DNA of 64,000 bases from Hymenobacter psychrophilus (GCF_900107135.1 NZ_FNOV01000003.1:310001-374000); one strand, 5' to 3'; counted from the first letter of the stretch, positions 17,149 to 28,500 are shown. The notes: generated from the letters alone by a model not told the origin. A program made the numbers and translations.

Positions 17149-17520
17149 ATGCAAACGCCTGTTTTTCTATTTCTCGGTGACCTTGGTGGTGGTGAGCTCA
17201 TGCTCATCATGGTGGTTATTCTGATTTTCTTCGGCGCCAACAAGATTCCCGAGTTGGCCCGGGGCCTGGGCAAGGGTATCCGCGAGTTTAAAGATGCTTC
17301 GCGCGAGATTCGTAGCGAAGTGGAGAACTACGGCCAGCCCGGCCAGCAGCCTTATCAGCAGCAGTTTCAGCAGCCCGAGCAGGCTTACCAGCCCGCCCCG
17401 CCGGTAGCCGAGGCCGCTCCGATACTGGCCCCGCCCATGGACGGCGGCATTACGCCAGCTGTAACGCCCGAGCCGTTGGCCACTGCGCCTGAGCGCCCAC
17501 GCCTCGACCAGACGAGCTAG
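17149..17520 (+). CDS. TatA/TatB-family twin-arginine translocase subunit
   Basis: 123 aa. The N-terminal helix and amphipathic helix (ELMLIMVVILIFFGANKIPE then GLGKGIREFKDASREIRSE) match TatA/B; the tail (about 60-123) is Gln/Pro-rich and unstructured. The LGKGIREFKDAS motif is almost identical to that of tatA next door, so this looks like a tandem duplicate whose tail has diverged, perhaps doing TatB work. It is followed by a good terminator. Confidence 0.85.
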   Translation: MQTPVFLFLGDLGGGELMLIMVVILIFFGANKIPELARGLGKGIREFKDASREIRSEVENYGQPGQQPYQQQFQQPEQAYQPAPPVAEAAPILAPPMDGGITPAVTPEPLATAPERPRLDQTS

Positions 17521-17550
17521 TTCAACTGCTCAACCGTAAGCATTACCCGA

Positions 17551-17588
17551 ACCGCCGGCAGCCAAAATCTGCCGGCGGTTCTGTTTTT
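17551..17588 (+). terminator. Intrinsic terminator after the tat pair
   Basis: An 11-bp GC-rich stem (17551-17561 with 17569-17579), 7-nt loop, tail TCTGTTTTT. Confidence 0.88.
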
Positions 17589-17654
17589 AGCGGTGGGGGT
17601 GCTATTTTCGCGCTTCCGCCTCGCTTCGCAGGCCTCGCCTTTAATTTCTTCGTC

Positions 17655-19094
17655 TTGAGACGTTTCGATTCCCTTTCCGAAGTGCGCCGCGAAATTGCCG
17701 CCGGCACTGTATCGTGCCAGCAGTTGGTTGAGCACTACCTTGACAATATCGCCCGGCAGGAAAACCTCAACGCTTTTCTAGAAGTGTGGCCCGAGGAGGC
17801 CCGCGCCCAAGCCGTGGCCGTTGATGCCAAGCTGGCCGCTGGTACAGCCGGTAAGCTCGCCGGCATGGTTATCGGCCTGAAGGATGTGCTGGCCTACGAG
17901 GGGCACGCGCTGCAAAGCAGCAGCCATATCCTCGACGGCTTTAAATCGTTGTTTACCGGCACGGCCGTGCAGCGGCTGCTCGATGAGGATGCCATTCTGA
18001 TTGGCCGCCAGAACTGCGATGAGTTTGCTATGGGCGCCTCCAACGAAACCTCCTACTTCGGACCGGTTCGCAACGCTATTGCGCCCGACCGGGTACCGGG
18101 CGGCTCGTCGGGCGGCTCGGCCGTAGCCGTGCAGGCCGATATGTGCCTAGCTTCGATTGGCTCCGACACCGGCGGCTCGGTGCGGCAGCCGGCAGCGTTT
18201 TGCGGCATCGTCGGCTTCAAGCCTACCTACTCGCGTATTTCCCGCTACGGGCTGGTGGCCTACGCTTCTTCCTTCGACCAGATTGGCACGCTCACCCGCT
18301 CGGTGGAGGATGCGGCTCTGCTGCTCGAAGTAATGGCCGGCCCCGACCAGTTCGACAGCACCGTGAGCCAGCAGCCGGTGCCCGCCTACAGCCAGGAGTT
18401 GGCACCCGCGCCCCAGTACCGCATCGGCTACATCCAGGACTGCCTGGTACGCCCGGGCCTCAACCCCGAAATAAAGGCGGCCACCGAAACGGCGCTGGAG
18501 CAGCTGCGCGGCCAGGGCCACGTGGTGGAGGCCGTGGAGTTTCCTTACCTCGACTTCATCGTGCCCACTTACTACATCCTGACTACGGCCGAAGCCAGCT
18601 CCAACCTGAGCCGCTACGACGGGGTGAAGTTCGGTTACCGCGCCCCCGACGTAACGGACCTGGAGTCGCTCTACAAGAAAACCCGCTCCCAGGGTTTCGG
18701 CCCGGAAGTGCAGCGCCGGATTCTGCTGGGCACTTTTGTACTGAGCGCCAGCTACTACGATGCTTATTACACCAAAGCCCAGCGGGTACGCCGGCTCATC
18801 AAGGAGAAAACCGACGAGCTGCTGCGCGACTACGACTTTCTGGTGCTGCCCACCACGCCTACCACGGCCTTTAAAATTGGCGACGAAGACCGTGACACGC
18901 TGGCCATGTATCTGGCCGATATTTTCACGGTGCAGGCCTCACTAGCGGGCGTCCCGGCCATTTCGGTGCCCAATGGGCTCGACTCCGAGGGCCTGCCCAT
19001 TGGCCTTCAGGTGCTGAGTGGGGCCTTTCGCGAGCAGCAGCTACTGGCCTTCGCCAACTCGCTGGCCCAAACGCTGGCCCCGGAAGTGGCTTAG
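17655..19094 (+). CDS. gatA: Glutamyl-tRNA(Gln) amidotransferase subunit A (GatA)
   Basis: 479 aa. The amidase subunit releases ammonia from glutamine for GatB to convert Glu-tRNA(Gln) to Gln-tRNA(Gln). The Ser-cisSer-Lys triad is visible: Lys76 in GLKDV, the GGSSGGSA loop at 149-156 and Ser175 in DTGGSVR. The length is typical. The start is TTG at 17655: homology to GatA begins exactly there and no in-frame ATG or GTG lies just upstream. gatB and gatC are not adjacent, which is common in this phylum. Confidence 0.93.
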   Translation: MRRFDSLSEVRREIAAGTVSCQQLVEHYLDNIARQENLNAFLEVWPEEARAQAVAVDAKLAAGTAGKLAGMVIGLKDVLAYEGHALQSSSHILDGFKSLFTGTAVQRLLDEDAILIGRQNCDEFAMGASNETSYFGPVRNAIAPDRVPGGSSGGSAVAVQADMCLASIGSDTGGSVRQPAAFCGIVGFKPTYSRISRYGLVAYASSFDQIGTLTRSVEDAALLLEVMAGPDQFDSTVSQQPVPAYSQELAPAPQYRIGYIQDCLVRPGLNPEIKAATETALEQLRGQGHVVEAVEFPYLDFIVPTYYILTTAEASSNLSRYDGVKFGYRAPDVTDLESLYKKTRSQGFGPEVQRRILLGTFVLSASYYDAYYTKAQRVRRLIKEKTDELLRDYDFLVLPTTPTTAFKIGDEDRDTLAMYLADIFTVQASLAGVPAISVPNGLDSEGLPIGLQVLSGAFREQQLLAFANSLAQTLAPEVA

Positions 19095-19200
19095 CGTGGA
19101 GGCAGTAGCAGAACGGACTATAGAGCCTTTATCCCCGGCTATTTAAAGTACAGCTTTAAGTTAAAAAGCTGGTTTTATTGATGTTCTGTGTTATTTTTGG

Positions 19201-19230
19201 CAAAACGCTGAGTTTCAACTCAGCGTTTTG
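19201..19230. terminator. Palindromic terminator between gatA and the MltD-like gene
   Basis: CAAAACGCTGAG and its complement form a 12-bp stem (19201-19212 with 19219-19230) with an A/T-rich base, loop TTTCAA. A TAnnTTTG-like box (TATTTTTG, 19192-19199) lies just before it, so a transcript for the next gene might begin inside the hairpin. Confidence 0.65.
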
Positions 19231-19272
19231 CGTTCCGGCCTAGCCGGTTATCGTCCTCTTGCCCGAATTCGA

Positions 19273-21237
19273 ATGATAAAGTTGCTGCGTGCCGCCGTCC
19301 CTATTTTGCTGGCTGTTGCCTTGGTCCAGCCGGTCCGGGCGCAGCGGCGGCCCCAGCCAGCCCCGGTTGCCCCGGCGGCGGCCCTGCCCACCGACTCGGC
19401 CCTGGTAAACCATTTGCTGCTGCCCGATTCGCTGGCTGCTCTGCCGATGGCTCCCGACTCGGCTAAGCTGGTATGGCTGCGCACCCCGCCCGAGCTGCGT
19501 GACTTGGTGGGCGACCGGGTGAGCTGTTTTGAAACCGACGTGCCCCACGTGTTCAATAACCACGTGATGAGCTTCGTGAAGCTCTTTACCGAGCGGCAGC
19601 GGAGCTACACCCAGCGGGTGCTGGAACGCGAGAATCTTTACTTCCCACTCTTCGAGAAGTACCTGACCAAATACAACCTGCCCCTCGACCTCAAATACTT
19701 GGCTGTGGTGGAGTCGGCCCTGATTCCGACCGCCAAGTCGCGGGTGGGCGCCACCGGCCTCTGGCAGTTCATGGGCCCCACCGCCAACGACCTGCGCCTG
19801 CGCCGCGACGACTGGGTGGATGAGCGCATGGACCCCGAAAAGGCCACCGAAGCGGCCTGCAAGCACCTGCGCTACCTGTATCGGGTGTTCGGCGACTGGG
19901 AAATGGTGCTGGCCGCCTACAACTGGGGTGCGGGCAACATGCAGCGCGTGATGAAGCGTACCGGCAAGAGCACCTACTGGGAAGTACACAGCAGCCTGCC
20001 GGCGGAAACCCGCAACTACGTGCCCACCTTCACGGCCATCATGTACAGCATGAAGTACGCCAAGGAGCACCAGCTGCACGCGCCCACGCTCAACTACCAG
20101 TACGCCCAGGCCATGGATACGCTGCAGCTCGGTGGCCGCCCCTTCGACCTGACCCGCTTGGCCCAGGCCATCGGCTATACCGACTCGCTGGCGCTGCTGC
20201 GCCTGAACCCCGAGTTGCGCAAGCCCTACCTACCGGACGGTTACCGCAACTACACGCTGCAACTGCCCACCACTGCCCGCGCCGCCCTGGTTGCCACGGC
20301 CAGCCGCGAGGTCCTGTTTGATTACTGCCGTCCGCTGGTCGACCTGCCCCGCCCGCTGGCCCCGCGCCCCGTGGCCCTGAGTGGCCTACTGCCGCTGCCC
20401 GGCCGCCGCTTAGCCGCTACCTCGACGACGACAGCCGTTGCTACTGCTCCGGCCACACCACGCTTCGAGCGCCTGCGCCACACCGTGAAGCGTGGCGAAA
20501 CCGTGAACTCGGTAGCGGCCCGCTACGATGTGAGCCCGGCCCAGGTGCGCCGCTGGAATAAGCTGGGCACCGGCTCTTCATTGGCCGGCCGGCAGCAGCT
20601 GGTGCTATTTAGGCCGCTGCCGTCAGTAACCGAGCCGGCCGCGGCTCAGCCAGCCGTGGTGCCGGTACGAATGGCGGCCGCCAAAACAGCAGCGCCAGTT
20701 CCGGAGCCCGATTCGGCGGCCGAAGTGCTGGCCCGCGCCCCAGCTAAGCCAGCCGCCGAAGTACGGCGGGCGGTGGCCGCTATTACGGCGGCTACCGACG
20801 ATGATACAGTGCCGGGCCGCTACGTAGTGAAGCCGGGTGACTTCTTGGAGAAAATCGCCACCGCCAACGGCCTGACCGTAGCCCAGCTCAAGGCTTGGAA
20901 CCAGCTCGGCAGCTACGTGCTGCAGCCCGGCCAGGAGCTGACACTGAAAGCCACGCCTGAAGCAGCCACTACCGAAGCCGTAGCCGACCTCATGGAAGCT
21001 ACCCGCGAAGTGGCTGCCGCCGCCCAGGCTCCGGCCCGCCGCGTGGCCCGTCCGGCAGCCGCACCAGTTGCTCCGGCATTGCCCCCCGCCCCACACCTAT
21101 ACCTAGTGCAGCCCGGCGACACGCTCTACAACATCTCGCGCCGCTACCAGGGCCTAACGGTGCAGCGCCTACGGGAACTGAACAACCTAAAATCGGACGC
21201 CGTGCAGCCGGGGCAGAAGCTGGTAGTAGGTGGCTGA
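19273..21237 (+). CDS. MltD-like lytic transglycosylase with three LysM domains
   Basis: 654 aa. A signal peptide (MIKLLRAAVPILLAVALV, end at VRAQ) is followed by a lytic transglycosylase domain (about 115-260) with catalytic Glu147 in VVESALIP and the motifs GATGLWQFM and AYNWGAGN. Three LysM peptidoglycan-binding domains follow at about 403-447, 516-560 and 609-652 (for example YLVQPGDTLYNISRRY), separated by Ala/Pro-rich linkers. It cleaves glycan strands with formation of 1,6-anhydro ends. The ATG at 19273 starts the signal peptide; the longer frame begins in the terminator hairpin. Confidence 0.92.
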   Translation: MIKLLRAAVPILLAVALVQPVRAQRRPQPAPVAPAAALPTDSALVNHLLLPDSLAALPMAPDSAKLVWLRTPPELRDLVGDRVSCFETDVPHVFNNHVMSFVKLFTERQRSYTQRVLERENLYFPLFEKYLTKYNLPLDLKYLAVVESALIPTAKSRVGATGLWQFMGPTANDLRLRRDDWVDERMDPEKATEAACKHLRYLYRVFGDWEMVLAAYNWGAGNMQRVMKRTGKSTYWEVHSSLPAETRNYVPTFTAIMYSMKYAKEHQLHAPTLNYQYAQAMDTLQLGGRPFDLTRLAQAIGYTDSLALLRLNPELRKPYLPDGYRNYTLQLPTTARAALVATASREVLFDYCRPLVDLPRPLAPRPVALSGLLPLPGRRLAATSTTTAVATAPATPRFERLRHTVKRGETVNSVAARYDVSPAQVRRWNKLGTGSSLAGRQQLVLFRPLPSVTEPAAAQPAVVPVRMAAAKTAAPVPEPDSAAEVLARAPAKPAAEVRRAVAAITAATDDDTVPGRYVVKPGDFLEKIATANGLTVAQLKAWNQLGSYVLQPGQELTLKATPEAATTEAVADLMEATREVAAAAQAPARRVARPAAAPVAPALPPAPHLYLVQPGDTLYNISRRYQGLTVQRLRELNNLKSDAVQPGQKLVVGG

Positions 21238-21266
21238 GTAGGTATAGCTACTCACTAATTCAAAGC

Positions 21267-21294
21267 AAAAAAAGCACCTACGAGCGCTTTTTTT
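21267..21294. terminator. Terminator after the MltD-like gene
   Basis: Stem of seven A-T pairs plus GC (21267-21275 with 21286-21294), 10-nt loop, ending in seven T. Confidence 0.75.
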
Positions 21295-21452
21295 GTGGTC
21301 ACCCAATCTGGACATAACCCTTCTGACTCTATAGTAATAGCGTTTTTAGTTGAATTGGAAACATAAGAACAGTTGAACGGGAACTTTTTTGGCTTGTTTT
21401 GGCACGGTTGTTACAAACCGTCCACTATCCTCCAATCTCAACGTTTCCGCCT

Positions 21453-22076
21453 GTGGCACCCCGTACCCTACTCCTCGCGACTATGCTCACGGCTTCGCTC
21501 TTGGGCACCGCCTGTACCAAAGACTGCGACCCTATTCCAGAATCCGTAGCTACAACGCCGGCTCAGGCCGCTACACTGAACGTGAACTTTGCGTACGCGG
21601 GCTCAACCGAGGAGCGCTCTGTGAGCTATGTGGCCGATAAACCCAATGCGGAGCTGCTTTCTGACCGACTGTTGCATACCATCAGCAGTGAAGCAACGAC
21701 CACCGGCCCGGCCGACAGAGTAACGTTTGCGCTAGCCAAAAGCCGCCAGAAGCCTGAGCTAGTTGGTACCTACTCCTTGTCTTCCCAGCCCGATGCCAGC
21801 CAGGGCGACGTGCAGGTTTCCTTTATCCGCTTCACGCCTTCCACCAACACGTCTAATAACACCATATCCGGCAACCAGAACCAACTCAACGGCTCGCTGA
21901 TTATCACGACCTACGATGAGGCCCGCAAGCTTATCAGTGGCACTTACGAAGTGAAAGCTACGGGCATTCGGGACGTTTTCGCCTTCCGCAACTACGCCGA
22001 CCTCAACCCCGACGCCCAACGGGAGGGCAACTTGCGGGTACATGGCAGTTTTACGGAAATTCGCCTGCTTCCTTAG
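21453..22076 (+). CDS. Lipoprotein of unknown function
   Basis: 207 aa if the GTG at 21453 is the start. This choice gives a proper lipoprotein signal: APRTLLLATMLTASLLGTAC, with a basic residue, a hydrophobic core and lipobox LGTAC. The ATG at 21483 would leave only ten residues before the Cys and no charge. After the Cys come KDCDPIPESV and a beta-rich domain of about 180 residues that I do not recognise. It stands alone between a terminator and maeB. Confidence 0.7.
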   Translation: MAPRTLLLATMLTASLLGTACTKDCDPIPESVATTPAQAATLNVNFAYAGSTEERSVSYVADKPNAELLSDRLLHTISSEATTTGPADRVTFALAKSRQKPELVGTYSLSSQPDASQGDVQVSFIRFTPSTNTSNNTISGNQNQLNGSLIITTYDEARKLISGTYEVKATGIRDVFAFRNYADLNPDAQREGNLRVHGSFTEIRLLP

Positions 22077-22108
22077 CAACGTCCCCCAAATTTTTCCACT
22101 TAGTCTCG

Positions 22109-22137
22109 CCCCGAACCACGCCCGGTTCGGGGCTTTT
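22109..22137 (+). terminator. Terminator after the lipoprotein gene
   Basis: A 9-bp stem (22109-22117 with 22124-22132), 6-nt loop, tail CTTTT. Confidence 0.75.
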
Positions 22138-22156
22138 CGTATCCGGGTGGGTCTTG

Positions 22157-22164
22157 TACCTTTG
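22157..22164 (+). promoter_or_regulatory. -7 box TACCTTTG of maeB
   Basis: A consensus Bacteroidetes -7 box about 70 bp before the maeB start, just downstream of the lipoprotein terminator. The -33 TTG is not obvious. Confidence 0.55.
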
Positions 22165-22233
22165 AAGCCGGCTCATTTTGCCGCATCTTGCTTCCTTGAC
22201 CTTTTTTCGGAAGCCCATCCTCTGCCCTGCCTC

Positions 22234-24510
22234 ATGCTCAAGATAAACAAACAGGACGCCCTCGATTACCACTCCCGCACCCCTGCCGGCAAAATTGAAG
22301 TGGTACCTACCAAGCCCGTCAGTACCCAGCTCGATCTGGCCCTGGCCTACTCGCCGGGCGTGGCCGAGCCCTGCAAGGAAATTGCCGCCGACAAGGATGC
22401 CGTGTACAAGTACACGGCCAAGGGCAACCTAGTGGGCGTTATCAGCAACGGCACGGCGGTGCTGGGTTTGGGCAACATCGGCCCCGATGCCAGCAAGCCG
22501 GTGATGGAAGGCAAGGGCGTACTGTTCAAGAAGTTCGCGGGCATCGACTGCTTCGATATTGAAATCGACGCCACCGACCCCGACGAGTTTATCCGCATCG
22601 TGAAGTCGCTGGAGCCCACGTTTGGCGGCATCAACCTGGAGGATATTAAGGCCCCCGAGTGCTTCCAGATTGAGACGGCGTTGCGCGAGCAGATGAACAT
22701 TCCGCTCATGCACGACGACCAGCACGGCACGGCCATCATCTCGTCGGCGGCGCTGCTGAACGCGCTGGAAGTGGTGGGCAAGCAGATTGAGAACATCCGG
22801 CTGGTGGTGAGCGGGGCGGGCGCGGCGGCCATTTCGTGCCTGCGCCTGTACCTGGCGCTGGGTGTGCGCCGCGAGAATGTGGTGGTCTTCGACAAAGATG
22901 GCCTGATTACGCCCCAGCGCACCGACCTGGCCGACATGCAGCTGTTCTTTGCCACCGAGCGGCCGATTACGACCATGGCCGAGGCCCTGCACGGCGCCGA
23001 CGTGTTCCTGGGCCTGTCGGCCGGCAACGTGCTGGCCCCCGAGCTGCTGCTGAACATGGGACCCGACCCGATAGTGTTTGCGCTGGCCAACCCCGATCCG
23101 GAAATTCCCTACGAGCTGGCCATGGCCACCCGGTCGGACCTGATTATGGCCACCGGCCGCACCGACCACCCCAACCAGGTGAACAACGTGCTGGGCTTCC
23201 CCTACATTTTCCGGGGAGCCTTGGATGTGCGGGCCACCGAAATCAACGAGGAGATGAAGCTGGCCGCGGTAAAGGCCCTTTCGGATTTGGCCAAAGAAGC
23301 CGTGCCCGAGATGGTGAACCGCGCCTACGGCGACAACACGCTGTCGTTTGGCCGCACCTACCTCATCCCCAAGCCCCTCGACCCGCGCCTGATTACTACC
23401 GTGAGCCCGGCCGTGGCGAAAGCAGCCATGGACAGCGGCGTGGCCCGCGTCCACATCACCGACTGGCTGGCCTACGAAGACGACATCCGGGCACGGCTGG
23501 GCGTGAACCAGAAGCTGATGAACCGCATCACGTCGGCGGCCCGCAGCAACCCCAAACGGGTGGTATTTGCCGAGGGCGACAACTACAAAACGCTTAAAGC
23601 AGCCCAGATTCTGCGCGAGGAGGGCATTGCCTTGCCTATTCTACTCGGCAACCGCAACAAGATTGAGCGCATCGCCGCCGAAACCTCCCTCGACCTGGAG
23701 GGCTGCGAAATCATCGACATCATCCGCGAAGATGAGCGCCGCGAGCGGTACGCTGAACTGTTCTACCAGAAGCGCCAGCGCCGGGGCATCACGCTCTACG
23801 AGGGCCGCCGGCTACTGCGCGAGCGGAATTACTTCGGCTCGATGATGCTCGAAACCGGTGAGGCCGACGCCTTTATTACGGGCCTGAGCAAAGACTACGG
23901 CAAATCTATCATTCCGTCGTTGCAGGTGATTGGAGTAGCCGAAGGAGCCAAGCGGGTGGCCTCGATGTACATCATCCAGCACAAGAAAGGGCCCTTCTTC
24001 TTCGCCGATACCACCGTCAACATCGACCCCACGGCCGAGGAAATGGTCGACATTATCGGCCTGACGGCGCGGGCCGTAAAGTTCTTCGACACCGAGCCGC
24101 GGGTGGCCGTTATCAGCTACTCCAACTTCGGCTCGAACCCCGGCGAGTTGCCCGACAAGGCCCGCCGCGCCACCGACCAGGCCAAGCAGCGCTACCCCGA
24201 CCTGCTGCTCGACGGCGAGATGCAGGCCAACACGGCCCTCAACCCCGAGCTGCTGCAGGAGCAGTATCCGTTTTCGCCCCTGGCCGCCCGCGGCGGGGCC
24301 AACACGCTCATTTTCCCCAACGTTATCAGCGGCAACATTGCCTACAAGGTGCTCCAGGAAATTGGGGGTGCCGAGGCCATCGGGCCGGTGCTGATGGGTA
24401 TGCGCAAGCCGGTGCATATTCTGCAGCTCGGCGCCTCGGTGCGCGAAATCGTGAACATGGCCGCTATTGCCGTGGTCGATGCCCAGCAGCCCGGCGGAAA
24501 AGGGCTATAA
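22234..24510 (+). CDS. maeB: NADP-dependent malic enzyme, MaeB type
   Basis: 758 aa. The N-terminal malic-enzyme half (1 to about 420) converts malate to pyruvate, CO2 and NAD(P)H; it shows [37 protein letters not shown] and the dinucleotide-binding [16 protein letters not shown]. The C-terminal half (about 435-758) is the phosphotransacetylase-like domain of MaeB, usually regulatory (binding acetyl-CoA). The ATG at 22234 begins the conserved start [13 protein letters not shown]; the upstream open frame crosses the promoter. It lies ahead of ruvA-sprA. Confidence 0.93.
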   Translation: MLKINKQDALDYHSRTPAGKIEVVPTKPVSTQLDLALAYSPGVAEPCKEIAADKDAVYKYTAKGNLVGVISNGTAVLGLGNIGPDASKPVMEGKGVLFKKFAGIDCFDIEIDATDPDEFIRIVKSLEPTFGGINLEDIKAPECFQIETALREQMNIPLMHDDQHGTAIISSAALLNALEVVGKQIENIRLVVSGAGAAAISCLRLYLALGVRRENVVVFDKDGLITPQRTDLADMQLFFATERPITTMAEALHGADVFLGLSAGNVLAPELLLNMGPDPIVFALANPDPEIPYELAMATRSDLIMATGRTDHPNQVNNVLGFPYIFRGALDVRATEINEEMKLAAVKALSDLAKEAVPEMVNRAYGDNTLSFGRTYLIPKPLDPRLITTVSPAVAKAAMDSGVARVHITDWLAYEDDIRARLGVNQKLMNRITSAARSNPKRVVFAEGDNYKTLKAAQILREEGIALPILLGNRNKIERIAAETSLDLEGCEIIDIIREDERRERYAELFYQKRQRRGITLYEGRRLLRERNYFGSMMLETGEADAFITGLSKDYGKSIIPSLQVIGVAEGAKRVASMYIIQHKKGPFFFADTTVNIDPTAEEMVDIIGLTARAVKFFDTEPRVAVISYSNFGSNPGELPDKARRATDQAKQRYPDLLLDGEMQANTALNPELLQEQYPFSPLAARGGANTLIFPNVISGNIAYKVLQEIGGAEAIGPVLMGMRKPVHILQLGASVREIVNMAAIAVVDAQQPGGKGL

Positions 24511-24527
24511 GCAGTACCTAGACGAAG

Positions 24528-24634
24528 AACTGTCATCCTGAGCGCAGCGAAGGACCTTACCCCGTCACAACGATTCGTTAATACGAAGTCGTTTCGACGG
24601 GGTAAGGTCCTTCGCTGCGCTCAGGATGACAGTT
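24528..24634. repeat. Long palindrome, TGTCATCCTGAGCG family, copy 1
   Basis: The arms 24528-24566 and 24596-24634 are exact 39-bp reverse complements, and most of the 29-bp core can pair further with a bulge. Six T follow, so on RNA it would also be a very strong terminator after maeB. Confidence 0.85.
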
Positions 24635-24770
24635 TTTTATTTCCGCGCTCCGGCACCGCCCCACTTCCTTCACCTTCACTTCATGCGGGTCGAAAAGGAG
24701 TGTGTAACTTGGCACCAAACCGGCTACGGCCGCGTTGCGCCGATTCCCCCCTTATCTACTCTCTGCTCGC

Positions 24771-25376
24771 ATGATTGCTTACATTGACGGCAAGCTCGCC
24801 TATAAAGACCCCGCCCAGGCTATTTTGGATGTAACCGGCATCGGCTACGAAATCCGGATTTCGCTGGCGACCTACGCCAAACTGCCGGCCGAGGAAGAAA
24901 AAATCAAGCTCTACACTTACCAGCACATCAAGGAAGACGGGCAGACGCTCTACGGCTTTCTGGACCCCAACGAGAAGGCGCTGTTTATGCAGCTGATTTC
25001 GGTGTCAGGCATCGGGCCGGGCACAGGCATCGTGATGGTATCGTCGATGTCGGTGGGGGAAATCCGGCTGGCCATCGTCAACGAAGATGTGCGGGCCATC
25101 CAGAGTATCAAGGGTGTGGGTCCTAAAACGGCCCAGCGCGTGATTCTGGAGCTCAAAGACAAGCTGCGCAAAGACGAGCTGCTGGCCAAGGCCGGCATTG
25201 ATACCGTTCCGCTGGCCAAGGCGCACAATACGAGCCGTTCCGAGGCGTTAGCCGCTTTAGTGATGCTGGGCTTCGCCCGGGCGGCGGCCGAAAAGTCGCT
25301 CGACCAGATTCAGCGCAAGCACGGCAACGACCTGACGGTAGAGGAATTGATTAAATTCGCTCTTAAGTCTAATTAG
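24771..25376 (+). CDS. ruvA: Holliday junction branch migration protein RuvA
   Basis: A 201-aa DNA-binding subunit of RuvAB, which binds Holliday junctions and drives branch migration with RuvB. The N-terminal OB fold (MIAYIDGKLAYKDPAQAILD, GYEIRIS), the helix-hairpin-helix pair (VSGIGPGTGIVMVSSM and IKGVGPKTAQRVILELKDKL) and the C-terminal RuvB-binding three-helix domain (SEALAALVMLGF) are complete. The ATG at 24771 fits the family start. The gene order ruvA-sprA-gcvH is one I know from other Bacteroidota. Confidence 0.95.
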   Translation: MIAYIDGKLAYKDPAQAILDVTGIGYEIRISLATYAKLPAEEEKIKLYTYQHIKEDGQTLYGFLDPNEKALFMQLISVSGIGPGTGIVMVSSMSVGEIRLAIVNEDVRAIQSIKGVGPKTAQRVILELKDKLRKDELLAKAGIDTVPLAKAHNTSRSEALAALVMLGFARAAAEKSLDQIQRKHGNDLTVEELIKFALKSN

Positions 25377-25530
25377 ATTAGCGCTTAGTGTGTCGTAGAT
25401 AGTGCCTGGTTTTTTCAAAGACAGTCAGTTGGCATAGCCTCAACTTTCTTAACCCCAACAGCACCATCTGAGCGACCTAAGCACTATGCCCAATCAACTA
25501 GGCCCTAACTCTCTCGACGCATATTGACGA

Positions 25531-28500
25531 TTGACTACCAGTAAGAAGTTCTCCGCCAGCGCCTTTGTGGTCCTGGTTTCGTTGGTGGCCTGGTGGTCGG
25601 AAGCCTCGCCGTTGGCAGATGGTGCGGCAAACCCATTTGCGCTGGGCCAGCTGTGGGCCGACTGGCTACCGGCCGGTTTACGAACCGCCGGCGGCTTGGG
25701 TTTCGCCCTGACTGCGGACACGCCCCGCATCGATACCACCCGCTACCAGCCCGGCACCCGGCCCCGGGTGGCCCCGGCCGACCGCCGCGGCTCGCGCTTC
25801 TCCAACCAGCGCCGCCGCTCGCCGCTGGTGCTGCCCCTGCCCAATAACGTGCAACTGCAGGTGCAACCCGACGACAGCCTGAAGAACTTCGATATCCGCG
25901 AGGGTATTGGCTTCGACCTGAACTTCCGCGACCCCAGCCGCATGACGTTCGAGGAGTACTCGCGCTGGCAGCAGCAGAAGGCGGTGCGCGACTACTTCCG
26001 CGAGCGGTCGGGCGGCGGCGGCGTGGCCGGCGACCCCAACCAGCCCGACAACCGTCGCCTGATTCCCAAAATTTACCTCGGCCCCATGGCCGACCGCATT
26101 TTCGGGGGCAGCTACGTCGACATCAGGCCCCAGGGCGCCGTAACGCTGCGCATGGGCTACCGCGGCAACCGCAACGAAAACCCCACCCTGACGCTGCGCC
26201 AGCAGAAAACCGGCGACTTCCAGTTCGACCAGAACATGAACCTCAATCTGACCGGGCAGATTGGGCAGAAGCTGCGCTTGACGTTTAACTACGACACCAA
26301 GGCAGCCTTCGACTTCGAAAACAACATGAAGCTCGACTACACGGGCTTCGACACCGATATTATCCGCAAGGTGGAGCTGGGCAACGTGAGTTTGCCGCTC
26401 AATAATTCGCTCATCACCGGAGCCCAGAACCTGTTTGGGGTGAAGGCGCAGTTGCAGTTTGGCCGCCTGGGCGTAACCACCATTGCTAGCACTTTGCGCG
26501 GCCAGGCCGACGAGGTGCGCATCCAGAACGGGGGCCAGAGCCGGCCCTTCGAAATCAAGTCCAGCCAGTACGAGAAGGACCGCCACTACTTCCTGAGCCA
26601 GGCGTTTCGGGAGCGGTACGACGGCTCGCTGCGCAACCTGCCCACCATCCAGAGCGGCATCAACATCACCTACCTCGAAGTGTGGGTGACCAACGACAAC
26701 CGCCAGAGCGACAACCTGCGCAACGTGGTCACGCTCATGGACGTGGCTGAGCCCACGCGCGTGTACCGCCAGCAATTCCTCAAGCAGGCCGGCCCCAACG
26801 CGCTGGCCGACAACCCGGCCAACACCGAGCTGAGCGTCATCCGCGGCCTGCCCAATTTCCGGCAGGATTTGCAGGTGGACGACAATCTGCGCGCGTTGGG
26901 GCTGGACAAGAACACCGACTTTGAGCACGTGCGGGCCCGCAAGCTCGACCCGCGCGAGTATACCTACAATGCCCAGCTGGGCTACCTCTCGCTGAACACC
27001 CAGCTGCTGCCCGAGCAGGTGCTGGGCGTGTCGTACCAGTACATTTACAACGGCAAAACCTACACCGTTGGCGAGATTCAGAACGACTACTCGCAGGTGG
27101 GCACCGACCAGGTAATTTTCCTGAAGATGCTCAAGGCCACCAACCCCGCCGTGGGCCTGGCCGACCCGACGCAGAACCCGCTGAACAAAAACCTGCTCAC
27201 CCGCAACCTGCCAACCTGGGATTTGATGATGAAAAACATCTATCCCCTGAATGCCCAGCAGCTCAACCGCGACAAGTTCGAGCTGCAGATTGTATACAAG
27301 GACGACGTGACGGGCGTGGATCTGATTTCGCTCAAGGAAGGCCAGAACATTGCCAACCGGCCGCTGATTGAGGTTTTCAACCTCGACAACGTGAACCCCA
27401 ACAACGACCGCAACCCCGACGGCAACTTCGACTTCTTCCCCGGCATCACCATCGACACCGAGCTGGGCCGCATCATCTTCCCCGAAATTGAGCCGTTTGG
27501 CAGCTATCTGGCCAGCAAGTTCGATACCGTTGCCTCGCCCACCGAGCAGCAACTGGCCCGCAAATACGCCTACCGCGAGCTGTACAACCAGGTGCAGAGC
27601 GACGCCCAGCAACGCCAGGAAAAGGACAAGTTCTACCTGCGCGGCCGGTTCCAGGCCACCAGCACCGACGAGATTAACCTGCCCGGCATTGGCGTGGCCG
27701 AGGGCTCGGTGCGCGTGCGCTCGGGCTCCACGCTGCTCCAGGAGGGCGTCGATTACCAGGTTTTCTACGACCAGTCCAAGGTCAAAATCCTGAACCCGGC
27801 CTACCTCAACTCGGCCAACGAGCTGCGGGTGGAGTTCGAGAAAAACGCCCTGGTGCAGGTGCAGCCCCGCAAGCTGCTGGGCGCTCGGTTCGATTACCGG
27901 GTGTCGTCGGATATGTATTTCGGGGCCACGGTACTGCACTTGCGCGAGAATCAGGCCCCCGGCATCAACCGCGTGAACATTGGCGATGAGCCGGGCAACA
28001 ATACCATCTACGGCTTCGACGTGAACATGCGGCGCGAGTCGCGGGCCCTGACGCGCTACCTCAACGCGCTACCCTTCATCTCGACCAAGGAAATTTCTAC
28101 CGTCTCGTTCAGCGGCGAGTTTGCCCAGCTGCTGCCCAGCCAGAGCAAGCTCGGCAGCGGCAACAGCGGCGGCGAAAACGGCGTGTCGTACCTCGACGAC
28201 TTCGAGAATGCCCGCACACCCTACACGCTGGGCGGCCTGAACGTGGCCGTGGCCTGGCGCCTGGGCAGCACCCCGCTGCCGCTGCGCCAGACGACGGCCA
28301 CGGGCCCGGTTACAGGCCTGGAGTCGGGCTACAACCGCGCCAAGCTGGCCTGGTACACCGTTGACCAGACCTACTACACCAACGGCCAGAGCAAGCCGGG
28401 CAACATCGGGGCCAACGACCTGAAGAACCACTACGTGCGCGGCATCAAGCGCGACGAGGTGTTCCCGAACCGCAACCTGGGGGCCAACGGCAACTCGTTC

